This document shows, piece after piece, positions 30,293 to 38,098 of a stretch of 64,000 nucleotides of DNA (positions are counted from its first letter, which is position 1; each line of letters begins with the position of its first letter). The notes beneath the pieces were generated by a model. It saw only the letters and a program-made list of their open reading frames with translations. It did no database searches and was not told the DNA's origin. A program made the position numbers and the translations under genes. This DNA is from a virus: the IMG/VR virus record IMGVR_UViG_3300017987_000063, positions 1-64,000 of that record; one strand, written 5' to 3'.

Positions 30293-33177
30293 GTCACTCC
30301 ATGCCCTACATCCGCAATCAGGGGCAATTTCAAGGTAACGCATGTCTCCATAATACCCTTTAATTCCCTTGCCACTATCTCCGCTTTGTCCTCCGGGCAC
30401 TCCACCAGAATTTCATCATGCACCTGTAAAATCTGTCTCGCGCCCCATTTGGATTGTTTTTTAAAGAAATTGCGCTGTGCAATCTTGACCATATCCGCCG
30501 CGCTGTTATGCACTACCAGCCCATTTGCCATAAATCTGCTCGTAGGACTGTTTAAGGCATCATACATCCGTATTTTCTCGCCTGTAAAAATCACCCTTTT
30601 AACCCTGTTACAATTTCCTTGTATATTTCCATATTTAGCTAGACCGGACTGCCCTTGTACTGCCATCCTATTTTTCGAAGGGTTCAAAAATCCAATCCTT
30701 TTTATAAAATCAAGATTGAATTTTGTGGATACCTGCACCACTGTCCTGTCATCTGGATAGTGTCGGACGCGGGAGCGAATCCCGAAAAGTAACAACGCCT
30801 GCTGCACGTCCCTTGCCCACTTTTCTTTATATTTATGCTTTCCAAAAACCAGAGTAATAGCCTTTCCCGATACCCCCCCATCACCATCAAAAAGTCCTCT
30901 TAAATAGCCGGAAATAGCCTCATAAGATGTTAAAACATTCCACGGAATCCCCCTCTTAACCCCCAATAACAAAGCATCTCGCGCCAGCATAGCGGAATCT
31001 ACATACAGCCAGTAAATATTCTGTTTTCCCTTCCTTTTATGTGTCCACTCTCTGACTTTTCCGAATGGTGTCAGGGCTTTTTTTAGCTTGTTTAAAAGTC
31101 CTCTCTCATGCTCCGCTACCAGCCAGCCGACCGCTTTTTCGGGGGAAATTGTACCATCCGAAGCCAACCTGCCCAAAAGCATCCCTAAAGTAACATCGTC
31201 TTTAATTAAAGAAAAAGAAAGCTGTTTATCGTTTGCTACCCCTTTAATCGCTTTCCAATGTGTTTTTCGCGGGTTTATAGGCCACCTTTTTTCAAATTTA
31301 AAACCAACCTCCACGCCATTGCCCGTTAAAAGCCTCTCTACCGCCTTAAACTCTTTTGGAGTTTTCCACAATTTATGCCCCGCCTCATTTACAGTTAAAA
31401 AACAATGGTCTGGACTACAGATTATTTTATTCCCATCGTAAAAATCCACGATTACCTTATCCTTTAGGCCAGAATCTACTACCTCCACAGGCACATACTT
31501 GTTTCCATCCCACAATTCAATATTTTTTCCCGCCTGCCTTTCCATGCAAGTCATACCTATACCCCTTGCAAAAATACGAGTATCGCCCCCCAAACATCCC
31601 TGAATTATACTGTTAATGGCCTGCCGCTGCTCCGCCCATTTTCGCTTTCCTTTTAACTTGAGCCAGTCGGGGAACCTGCGCCTCCGGCCTGTAACCGTGG
31701 AAACATACTGCTGCTTATCGAGAATCATCGCCACCCGATCATGGAACCTTTTTACTCCTTTGTAAGCGGTAAAATAGCGGTTCCGCATCTCCACAGCCTT
31801 CTCATCCGTCACATCCGGCGGTTGGCGACTCTTGAGCCTGTAAGTGTTTAACTGGCGAGCCAGCGTCGGCCCGCTCATCCCGTAAATGAGCCCGAAGTTT
31901 ACTGTTTTACCCTGCTGTCTGGTACACCCACAAAAGTCCCCTGTCCGCTGGTGTACGTCCTCACCCTTGAGATAGGCTTCCATCAGCAGCGGGTCTTGCG
32001 ACCAGTGCGCCATCAGTCGTAGCTCCAACTGGCTGAAATCCGCGCACACAAACTTATGCCCCTGCTTGGCCTTAAACAGTACCCGCAAAAGCTCGCGCTC
32101 AATATTCTGCATATTAGGGTCTTTACTCGCGAGCCGCCCGCTAACTGTCCCTGTGTGCAGGAAGGTAGAGCGTATCCGACCATCGTTTACCGCCGCCCAC
32201 TCCTTCAACGGCAGCAGGAAACTGTTAATCATGTGGCTCTTACCGCGCCACTCAATAATCTCCCAAAATAAAGGGTCGTCAAACTGAAAAGCCAGCAGAA
32301 CGTTCGCCGCCGTAGACCACTCGCCGGACGCGGTCTGCTTCATCCAATCCTTCGGCTTAAATTTAAGGTCGTCAAAAAGTATCTTGCTCAACTGCTGCGT
32401 CGAGCCTATATTAAACGCTTTCCCCGCCTTTTTATAAATCTCTGTCTCGTGTGCCTTGATTTGGGCCTGAAGGTCGTCAATCATGGCATCCGCCGCCGGA
32501 ACGTCCAGCATAACACCCGCAAGCTCCATATCGGCAAGCACCCAAACATACTCCATTTCAAGGGTATTAAAAACTTTCCACAGCTTTTGCTCAACCAGCG
32601 CAGGGTAGTATTTATCCCATAACAGGAGAGGAGCCCGCACGTCCTCGCAGGCATATTCCAGCATTTTTTCGCTGCTGTCCTCAAAAAGATTCCCCGCGCT
32701 CGCCTTTTCATACCCCACCATATTAAGGTCAAGATGGTCTTTCGCGCAGGGCTTCAGGCCATGTCGCTTCCGGTTCTCGTCCAGCAGCCAGTCCGCTATC
32801 ATGGTATCCCGCAACACCCACCCGATGTTAATCCCCTCAAACCCATGCTCCAGTTTTAACCGCTTGTTATGAATAACCAGACACTCAATATCAAACTTTA
32901 AATTATGCCCCACAACCGCCCTGTCGCAGGCGAATACCTCTTTAAGGGTAGTCATAGCCTCCAGCAGGGAAAAAGGCCCGTGTGCGGGTTTTAGGGCTAC
33001 ATAATACTGGTCTTCCTCTACCCCGAAGGCGAAGCTTGCAAGCTCGTTCCTGAAGGGGTCGAGTTTAGCCGCCTTATTAGGCCCCTCGCACTCCACGTCG
33101 AAGCTAAAAATATCGGCTTTAAGGAGCCGCTCCTTTAACTGGAGCAGCCCCTCTGCCGTTGTTACGTTATGTTTCAT
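30271..33177 (-). CDS. polA: Family A DNA polymerase with 3'-5' exonuclease, intein-containing
   Basis: The mature polymerase is 604 residues. The exonuclease domain has FSFDVEC (Exo I), GHNLKFDIE (Exo II) and YACEDVRA (Exo III). Polymerase motif A is ADFSQLELRL, motif B RQQGKTVNFGLIYGMS and motif C LQVHDEIL. It lacks a 5'-3' exonuclease domain, as in phage enzymes. An intein splits IIQG/SAAD next to the fingers, so activity requires splicing. This is the replicative polymerase. Confidence 0.95.
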   Translation of the reverse strand: MKHNVTTAEGLLQLKERLLKADIFSFDVECEGPNKAAKLDPFRNELASFAFGVEEDQYYVALKPAHGPFSLLEAMTTLKEVFACDRAVVGHNLKFDIECLVIHNKRLKLEHGFEGINIGWVLRDTMIADWLLDENRKRHGLKPCAKDHLDLNMVGYEKASAGNLFEDSSEKMLEYACEDVRAPLLLWDKYYPALVEQKLWKVFNTLEMEYVWVLADMELAGVMLDVPAADAMIDDLQAQIKAHETEIYKKAGKAFNIGSTQQLSKILFDDLKFKPKDWMKQTASGEWSTAANVLLAFQFDDPLFWEIIEWRGKSHMINSFLLPLKEWAAVNDGRIRSTFLHTGTVSGRLASKDPNMQNIERELLRVLFKAKQGHKFVCADFSQLELRLMAHWSQDPLLMEAYLKGEDVHQRTGDFCGCTRQQGKTVNFGLIYGMSGPTLARQLNTYRLKSRQPPDVTDEKAVEMRNRYFTAYKGVKRFHDRVAMILDKQQYVSTVTGRRRRFPDWLKLKGKRKWAEQRQAINSIIQGCLGGDTRIFARGIGMTCMERQAGKNIELWDGNKYVPVEVVDSGLKDKVIVDFYDGNKIICSPDHCFLTVNEAGHKLWKTPKEFKAVERLLTGNGVEVGFKFEKRWPINPRKTHWKAIKGVANDKQLSFSLIKDDVTLGMLLGRLASDGTISPEKAVGWLVAEHERGLLNKLKKALTPFGKVREWTHKRKGKQNIYWLYVDSAMLARDALLLGVKRGIPWNVLTSYEAISGYLRGLFDGDGGVSGKAITLVFGKHKYKEKWARDVQQALLLFGIRSRVRHYPDDRTVVQVSTKFNLDFIKRIGFLNPSKNRMAVQGQSGLAKYGNIQGNCNRVKRVIFTGEKIRMYDALNSPTSRFMANGLVVHNSAADMVKIAQRNFFKKQSKWGARQILQVHDEILVECPEDKAEIVARELKGIMETCVTLKLPLIADVGHGVTWKEAKA
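30505..31596 (-). mobile_element. PolA intein with LAGLIDADG endonuclease (364 aa)
   Basis: Begins CLGGDTRIFARG after SIIQG and ends LVVHN before Ser. It has SPDHCFLTV as a splicing block. LAGLIDADG helices are LGMLLGRLASDGTI and ISGYLRGLFDGDGG. In frame with the polymerase throughout. The insertion point is in the highly conserved helix after motif B. Confidence 0.93.
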
Positions 33178-33437
33178 GCGTTCAGTAGTTTTGCTACCTC
33201 AGAGAGCAGCGACTTGTCTATCGCAATGAACTGCATCGCCGGTTCGCTCTGTACGTTAATGGTAAGCACTTTATGCTTCGTTAGAGCCTCAACCACCGTT
33301 CGCATATCCTTGACGTTGATATAACCCTCACTCAACGCGCCACCAATTGATTTAACGGGAACTCGCGCTCCACCAATTCCGGTCGGCGGAGTTATTTCTG
33401 TGCGACTGTAGTCTTTGGTTTTTCCATTTTCTTCCAT
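33174..33437 (-). CDS. Small protein of unknown function
   Basis: An 87-residue protein. The start MEENGKTKDYSR follows AAAGGATG; a longer frame extends over the SSB-like gene and was rejected. It has two beta strands (HKVLTINVQSEPAMQFIAID) and a closing helix. It overlaps polA by 4 bases. It may assist the polymerase or SSB, but no motif supports this. Confidence 0.7.
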   Translation of the reverse strand: MEENGKTKDYSRTEITPPTGIGGARVPVKSIGGALSEGYINVKDMRTVVEALTKHKVLTINVQSEPAMQFIAIDKSLLSEVAKLLNA

Positions 33438-33450
33438 TGGATACATCCTT

Positions 33451-34113
33451 TCAGTAATCCACTTGTCCGGAATCGCCTGCCCCGGCATCGCCACTGCCTT
33501 TACCCTCTTTATCCCAAGGGTCTCCCTCGCCGACTCCGAGAGCCGCCATATCGCGCTCGACCTCAAACGCTTCCAGCGGCTTGAACATTTTCATAAAATC
33601 GAAGGGCTCCACATCCTTGAGCGTCGCTATATCGAATTTACCTTCGAAATCGAAGCTGCCGCCCACGCGAGCGGTCTTTTCGTCCGCCCTGTAAGCCTCA
33701 TACTTGAGCCCCTTCAGACTGCCCCGCTTTTCCTGCTGGTCTCGCAACCACTTGAGCGTCCTGCTCTTGGCCGCGAATATCCGCTTGGAACCGGTGGCAT
33801 GCTCGACCCCGTTTTTATCGGTATAAGGAGTCAAATCCTGAATGGTAATCATGCCGACATAATAGGGCTTGTTCCCTATTTTGCACAGCGGGCAACCCTG
33901 CCGAAGACAGGTAAAATAATTGCCCCAAGAGCCATTCGCGTAAAGATGATGCTCGTAGAAGCAGAGCGGTTCAGACTCAAGAAAAACTATCATCCTTTTT
34001 TCGCCTTCCTTGAGCCAGAAGCGAGGCTGGAATTTACCCTTTTCCTTATCCATCGCCTCATCCAAGCCGTTGTAACCGGTATCAAACCAGTCTTTTCCCT
34101 TGCCATTTCCCAT
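33451..34113 (-). CDS. Single-stranded DNA-binding protein-like
   Basis: A 220-residue protein. The core includes FQPRFWLKEGEKRMIVFLE, an OB-fold-like strand series, and a zinc-like motif CLRQGCPLC with an upstream His cluster (YEHHLY), similar to gp32-type zinc-binding SSBs. The C-terminal tail is long, Gly/Asp rich and ends GDSGQVDY, as expected for partner binding. It is followed by polymerase and helicase genes. Its mRNA leader is long and structured, as in T4 gene 32, which controls its own translation. Confidence 0.72.
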   Translation of the reverse strand: MGNGKGKDWFDTGYNGLDEAMDKEKGKFQPRFWLKEGEKRMIVFLESEPLCFYEHHLYANGSWGNYFTCLRQGCPLCKIGNKPYYVGMITIQDLTPYTDKNGVEHATGSKRIFAAKSRTLKWLRDQQEKRGSLKGLKYEAYRADEKTARVGGSFDFEGKFDIATLKDVEPFDFMKMFKPLEAFEVERDMAALGVGEGDPWDKEGKGSGDAGAGDSGQVDY

Positions 34114-34283
34114 CGTGTACCTCCTTGACCTTTCGGTCGTAAAATTTAGACCTTACGGTCTTTAATACTCGCCGGGTATCGGGAGCGCACCTGCGGGCCA
34201 CCCCGTCCCTTAACACCCGGCGACCTACTCATTTGCACGACGAGGACTGGACAGGTACTTTCCGTGCAGGCCGGTGCCGCCTG
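34114..34283 (-). ncRNA. Structured 5' leader of the SSB-like gene
   Basis: About 170 bases between the promoter and the ribosome site with no gene. Helices on the minus strand: TCGCCGGGT/ACCCGGCGA (34169-34177 with 34215-34223), TGCACG/CGTGCA (34234-34239 with 34263-34268), CAGGC/GCCTG (34267-34271 with 34279-34283), and two adjacent small hairpins GACC-GTAA-GGTC and GACC-GAAA-GGTC with GNRA loops just before AAGGAGG. Likely a translational autoregulator or riboswitch-like element; no known class recognised. Confidence 0.7.
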
Positions 34284-34289
34284 TATAGA

Positions 34290-34318
34290 ATAATAACTCA
34301 TATTTTCTTAAATGTCAA
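34290..34318 (-). promoter_or_regulatory. Sigma70 promoter for the SSB-like gene
   Basis: TTGACA, 17 bases, TATTAT on the minus strand, a relative of class A promoters but without TGC before the -10. The upstream gene's TGA stop lies in TTGACA. Confidence 0.82.
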
Positions 34319-34695
34319 GCCCCCTCCTGAAATAAATTCATCTGTTTATCAAGAAAATCGCCCTGCTTGAATGCCTCATCATAAAACACCTTGCGGTCAA
34401 CACTATTCCCGTTCGGATGCACAAATTCCTCCCCCCTGCAAGCCTCTTCATAATCATCGTGGCTGCTTCCACAATCCATGCACTCCCAATGGTGGACGTG
34501 TTTACATTCCAGCTTAAAATATTCCCCGCCGTATGTCCATGCGGCCACCTCCATATCTGTCTCACCGCAATCGGGACAGTCCACCATCCCTTCAAGCTCC
34601 GAAATAATGGCCTGTATGTCCTTCGGAATATCGCCATTATCCTGCGGTCTTTTTATGGTGCCCTTTTCAATCAATCGCCATCTTTCCTTGTCCAT
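34315..34695 (-). CDS. Zinc-finger protein of unknown function
   Basis: A 126-residue protein with CPDCGETD near 40, then CKHVHHWECMDCGSSHDD near 64-80, a likely zinc ribbon pair. AAAGGAGGAAGGAC precedes the ATG. It overlaps the methyltransferase gene end by 29 bases. Function unknown; transcription ends into the SSB promoter. Confidence 0.75.
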   Translation of the reverse strand: MDKERWRLIEKGTIKRPQDNGDIPKDIQAIISELEGMVDCPDCGETDMEVAAWTYGGEYFKLECKHVHHWECMDCGSSHDDYEEACRGEEFVHPNGNSVDRKVFYDEAFKQGDFLDKQMNLFQEGA

Positions 34696-36742
34696 GTCCT
34701 TCCTCCTTTGCTTTAAGCGTCCAGTAATTTACTCGATGCTTCGCCACTTCGAGATATTTTATGTATTTTTCCAGCCCGATATAATTCACGCCCTCCAGCA
34801 CCGCCGCTATAAGCGTAGTGCCTGTCCCTGTAAAAGGGTCTATAACCAGTCCCCCCGGCGGGGTAATCATCCGCACCAGATACCGCATAAGCTCGATGGG
34901 CTTCACTGTGGGATGCGGGTTCCGCAGACACCGCTCCTCCCTACCGCCCACCATGTGGGTCTCGCTTTTAAGATTTTTACATACTGTGCAGGGAAGATTC
35001 CCAATCAGCCCTGCCTCGCGCTCGTCCCTGCGGGCTTTCGGGATATAAAAGTACCGGCTTCGCTCGCCGATTAAACCGATGGGACAGTCAGGATGGCACA
35101 CCCAGTCTTCAACCATCTCCATGCCATCCTCATCCGCAAATCCCTTCACCGGCACGTCGCCCAGCGGATTTTCCTTCCTATCCGAATCGCCGAGACTGAA
35201 AGATGTGCCCCCGCGCCCTGTAGGATAACCCTTATGCCCCGGTATTTTCTTGGTGCCCTGATATTTACATTCGGGATGGTGCGCCATTATCACGTTTGAA
35301 GGCCACCGGCCTAAATCTGCGGACTTGTCCAGCGTATAAATCAACCGACCTTCCGGCTTGTTTACATGCCTGTCTCCAAGCATCGCCCCGTGCGCCATTA
35401 ACCCCTCCATCTCGCTGCGGGCATAGCTCGCCACCGTATGCTTGGCAATATCCCTATCTTCCTCATTCGCCCACGGAACCCTGCAGCCGTCCACGTTTAT
35501 GCCCCCCGTGCCCCATACTATCACGTTCAGGAATAGCGGCCCCGACAAAGGCTTCCGCGCCAGCGTTATAGGAGTAACCTTAATGGGTCTTGCATCTCGA
35601 AGCGTGATAACATTCCGACCCGCAATAGATTCGCTTTGGATTGTTACTTCTAAATTCTGCCCCGCAAAATTTACAAGTGTGGTGAGTATGCTTCCCGCGA
35701 TTTTTTCTATAACACTCGCGTCCGCAAAAAGTCTCTGGATGTTTGGAAACTTCAAGCCTTTTCCGTTGAAATACTTTTCCGCATTCAACGCATTTGCACT
35801 CGACCCATTTGCTGGGGACTCTTCGGCAAGGATGATACCGCGATATATGGTCTCCCGGAGACAGTAGCTCAAGGTTCTCAACTCTGTTATCAGCCCTATC
35901 TCCGTTAATATGGTGGACTTCCTCAAATCGTGATAAAGAGCGGCCAAGATACCGTTCCATAACGAGACGATGTTCAAGCCTATTGATGCCCCCTCCTGTA
36001 ACCTGAATATATCCATCTTTTCGGACTTTATGGGTAACCCTTCCAAAAATTTTTCGACGGCACTCCATAGAGCAAAATCTGACCCTGCTTCTTCGCAATC
36101 TGTTTGGCTTGACTTTAAAATTTTGTCCACAAATTTCGCATGTAACAACAGGCATAATAGCGCCTCCATGAGATACGTTATATGTGCTATTATAGCATAA
36201 GGGGGAACAACTGTCAAGCCTTTAGTAGCCCATGTTATTGGCTCAACTGCGGGCTTCAACTGTGTGCCCCAACCATCCCACCGCGCCGCTAAGTCCGTGC
36301 CGGCCGCCGTAACGTCAAGCTCGACCTGTGGCCTGTCCCCGCTGAACAATGTCCCTTTTTCGCTTTTTCCGAACGCAGTTCCAGCCACTTTGCGCTCCGC
36401 GCCCAGTCCCTTATCAATGGCCTTGCCTATATCTTCGCTCTTGGGATACCCCTCGCCGTAAACCCACACCAGCATATCCCGCACCTCAAATCCGGCCTCC
36501 CGTATCCGCCCCATAACTAAATCCGTCGTCCTCGCCCCGCTGAAGGCCATCAGGTGCGCTCCCGGCTTCAACACCCGGTAAACCTCTCGCCAAATATCCA
36601 CCGCCGGACAGTCGTCATCCCACACCTTGTTGGTTATGGAAAAGCCGTAAGGCGGGTCGCACACGCAGGCATCCACCGAGTTCGATGGTATTTCCGCCAG
36701 TTTCAGCTTGCTATCGCCGAGAATTATCTTGTTCAAGTCCAT
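34667..36742 (-). CDS. Beta-class DNA methyltransferase interrupted by an in-frame HNH insertion
   Basis: The N-terminal part has VCDPPYGFSITN (motif IV, DPPY) and the C-terminal part has DPFTGTGTTLIAAVL (motif I); DPPY suggests adenine-N6 or cytosine-N4 methylation. Codons 171-393 (669 bases, 223 codons, frame preserved) interrupt the conserved sequence PAVEPIT/LARKPLSG. In the methyltransferase frame this insert encodes nothing recognisable, while the -1 frame encodes an HNH protein. The protein may be made with the insert, or the gene may be inactive. Start MDLNKIILGD follows GGTGG. Confidence 0.82.
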   Translation of the reverse strand: MDLNKIILGDSKLKLAEIPSNSVDACVCDPPYGFSITNKVWDDDCPAVDIWREVYRVLKPGAHLMAFSGARTTDLVMGRIREAGFEVRDMLVWVYGEGYPKSEDIGKAIDKGLGAERKVAGTAFGKSEKGTLFSGDRPQVELDVTAAGTDLAARWDGWGTQLKPAVEPITWATKGLTVVPPYAIIAHITYLMEALLCLLLHAKFVDKILKSSQTDCEEAGSDFALWSAVEKFLEGLPIKSEKMDIFRLQEGASIGLNIVSLWNGILAALYHDLRKSTILTEIGLITELRTLSYCLRETIYRGIILAEESPANGSSANALNAEKYFNGKGLKFPNIQRLFADASVIEKIAGSILTTLVNFAGQNLEVTIQSESIAGRNVITLRDARPIKVTPITLARKPLSGPLFLNVIVWGTGGINVDGCRVPWANEEDRDIAKHTVASYARSEMEGLMAHGAMLGDRHVNKPEGRLIYTLDKSADLGRWPSNVIMAHHPECKYQGTKKIPGHKGYPTGRGGTSFSLGDSDRKENPLGDVPVKGFADEDGMEMVEDWVCHPDCPIGLIGERSRYFYIPKARRDEREAGLIGNLPCTVCKNLKSETHMVGGREERCLRNPHPTVKPIELMRYLVRMITPPGGLVIDPFTGTGTTLIAAVLEGVNYIGLEKYIKYLEVAKHRVNYWTLKAKEEGHGQGKMAID
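35580..36155 (-). CDS. HNH homing endonuclease, nested out of frame in the methyltransferase gene
   Basis: A 191-residue protein with a GGAGG site 7 bases before its ATG and its own promoter. The N-terminal zinc finger is CEICGQNF and CSMEC. The HNH core is LEHRLVMERYLGR, then EEVHHINGDRADNRVENLEL. Two further Cys pairs near the C-terminus (CKCVECGKVF, CKFCGAEF) form zinc modules. It is a free-standing homing endonuclease of the phage HNH_3 type. Confidence 0.9.
   Translation of the reverse strand: MPVVTCEICGQNFKVKPNRLRRSRVRFCSMECRRKIFGRVTHKVRKDGYIQVTGGGINRLEHRLVMERYLGRSLSRFEEVHHINGDRADNRVENLELLSPGDHISRYHPCRRVPSKWVECKCVECGKVFQRKRLEVSKHPETFCGRECYRKNRGKHTHHTCKFCGAEFRSNNPKRIYCGSECYHASRCKTH
36189..36217 (-). 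promoter_or_regulatory. Extended -10 sigma70 promoter for the HNH gene
   Basis: TTGACA, 17 bases ending TTATGC, TATAAT on the minus strand, inside the insertion and 34 bases before the HNH start. Confidence 0.9.
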
Positions 36743-36926
36743 AAATACAATCCACCGTATCTGGCTCCAGAGACTCGCCACTTAACCATAAGGTTGCCAC
36801 GCCGTGTTTGCAATTGTTACACCGCGTCCAACCAGTCACGCCGTATTGCGGACACTCGACCTTACCCCCTTTAATCTTTCGGGCTACACCAGCCGCCGGA
36901 GTTAAGTCTTGTTCAGTATCAGACAT
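36711..36926 (-). CDS. Small Cys-containing protein
   Basis: A 71-residue protein; start MSDTEQDLTPA follows AGAGGTG. Cys residues in VECPQYG, RCNNCKHG and DCIYG could bind zinc. It overlaps the methyltransferase start by 32 bases. Function unknown. Confidence 0.7.
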   Translation of the reverse strand: MSDTEQDLTPAAGVARKIKGGKVECPQYGVTGWTRCNNCKHGVATLWLSGESLEPDTVDCIYGLEQDNSRR

Positions 36927-37405
36927 TGGCACCTCTCAAAGAAAATTAGCGGTATTCCGCCCCCGCACCGTAAATGCTTGACCAAGCTTCTGCCCCTGCA
37001 GTAAAGCCGGACAGGGCTTCTCAGCTTATTTGCCCTTCTTTTTGCCACATCCACGCAGCCCTGCGAGGGCAGTGTAGCCGTACACCGCACCGCCGGAGGC
37101 TGTGGAAACTGGCACCGCTTGATAAAATCAATCACAAACTCATCATCCGTCTTATGCTCACTCGGCATCCCGAAAAAGGCTTCCATCGTTTGCATCCAAT
37201 GTTTGCTCCCAAGATAGGGCAATGCCTTGTCTGCCTTTATAATGCTTTTACAGTCCACTGTCAAAATAGCGGTATTATCAAGTTGGATTTTTACTGTATA
37301 GCCATTTCCCACATGGTTGATATTATAAATTCTGCCAAGCATCCCGGCGCACTTTCCCTCTGTTATCTTAACCCTGTCCCCTATTTTCCAGACTTCACGC
37401 TCCAT
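36902..37405 (-). CDS. KOW-motif protein of unknown function
   Basis: A 167-residue protein. Residues 6-28 read WKIGDRVKITEGKCAG followed by MLGRI, a KOW-like motif as in NusG and ribosomal proteins that contact RNA or RNA polymerase. The remainder is basic, with an Arg-rich C-terminal region. A role in transcription or translation is possible. The last 60 residues are low in recognisable structure and could partly be a frameshifted tail. Confidence 0.62.
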   Translation of the reverse strand: MEREVWKIGDRVKITEGKCAGMLGRIYNINHVGNGYTVKIQLDNTAILTVDCKSIIKADKALPYLGSKHWMQTMEAFFGMPSEHKTDDEFVIDFIKRCQFPQPPAVRCTATLPSQGCVDVAKRRANKLRSPVRLYCRGRSLVKHLRCGGGIPLIFFERCQCLILNKT

Positions 37406-37691
37406 CTTGAACCTCGGCTACCACATTCTCCAATCTTCGCTTTAATTTCGCCCCCTCGCCGGACAGTTTATCCAGCGGGATCGGCATAACCGAATCCCAT
37501 GCAAGGGCAAAATATTCTGACATTGCCTTCCGCGCTTCCTGCGGGGTAGCTCCGCGTCCTAATATCGGCCAGTCCGCCATCTGGCACACCCATTGACCGG
37601 CCTCACGCTTAAACTCCAGCAGGATGGCCTGTTTAAATACCCATAAGCGGCTTTTATGCCGCAGGGCCACTATTTTCTTATCCTGCTCCAC
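37395..37691 (-). CDS. HicB-like protein
   Basis: A 98-residue protein with a GTG start. It has the HicB-type pattern FKREAGQWVCQMADWPILG, then GATPQEARKAMSEYFALAWD, in which a beta hairpin is followed by a helix. HicB antitoxins often stand alone in phages. No HicA toxin is next to it, so its role may be regulation rather than toxin control. Confidence 0.65.
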   Translation of the reverse strand: MEQDKKIVALRHKSRLWVFKQAILLEFKREAGQWVCQMADWPILGRGATPQEARKAMSEYFALAWDSVMPIPLDKLSGEGAKLKRRLENVVAEVQDGA

Positions 37692-37728
37692 CTTTGATTT
37701 ATTTTACCGGGCGGCATGGTTACCTATT

Positions 37729-37818
37729 TCAGAAGGCTTTCACTCCAATCAATGTTACTTCATCCCGTATCACCGGGGTAGCCTCGCATTGAAATTCAGT
37801 GAATCGGGCCGCGACCAT
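37729..37818 (-). CDS. Possible very short protein (29 aa)
   Basis: Reads MVAARFTEFQCEATPVIRD. It is preceded by AGGAATAAACAAGGT. The only plausible gene in a 180-base gap between two genes; weak. Confidence 0.3.
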   Translation of the reverse strand: MVAARFTEFQCEATPVIRDEVTLIGVKAF

Positions 37819-37856
37819 ACCTTGTTTATTCCTGTAGGAACCCGGTTTATACTCTG

Positions 37857-37870
37857 CGCAATCACTTGCG
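37857..37870. repeat. 14-bp hairpin repeat, copy 5 of 9
   Basis: Minus strand CGCAAGTGATTGCG with an additional G-C pair on each side. It sits three bases after the TAA of the upstream small gene. Confidence 0.88.
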
Positions 37871-37873
37871 CTT

Positions 37874-38041
37874 TACAGTTCGGTCTCCACCAGCCCCTCA
37901 AGGCTCTTTAACACCGCCTCAATGGGGAGGTTAAGGCAGGCGAAGTCTTCGCCGCGCCGTAAGTTCACCGGCATCCGAGGCCCCTCATAGCTGAAGGTGC
38001 CGTCCATCTCAAGTTCCATATAGCTTATTGTCCACTCCATT
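37874..38041 (-). CDS. Small protein (55 aa)
   Basis: Reads MEWTISYMELEMDGTFSYEG and ends LKSLEGLVETEL. AAGGAGGACAGGA precedes the ATG, and a class A promoter lies 30 bases upstream. The beta-strand N-terminus and helical C-terminus suggest a folded small protein. Function unknown. Confidence 0.72.
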
Positions 38042-38070
38042 TTCCTGTCCTCCTTTATCCTTTTACTATT

Positions 38071-38098
38071 ATTATAGCATATATATTTAAAATGTCAA
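38071..38098 (-). promoter_or_regulatory. Extended -10 sigma70 promoter (class A)
   Basis: TTGACA, 16-base spacer containing TATATATGC, TATAAT on the minus strand. The primase ends inside it (stop TAA four bases after TTGACA). Confidence 0.94.

Noticed and set aside
35564-36232. Group I or group II intron in the methyltransferase gene
   Set aside because: Only about 75 bases lie before and about 15 after the HNH gene, too little for an intron core, and the insert keeps the reading frame.
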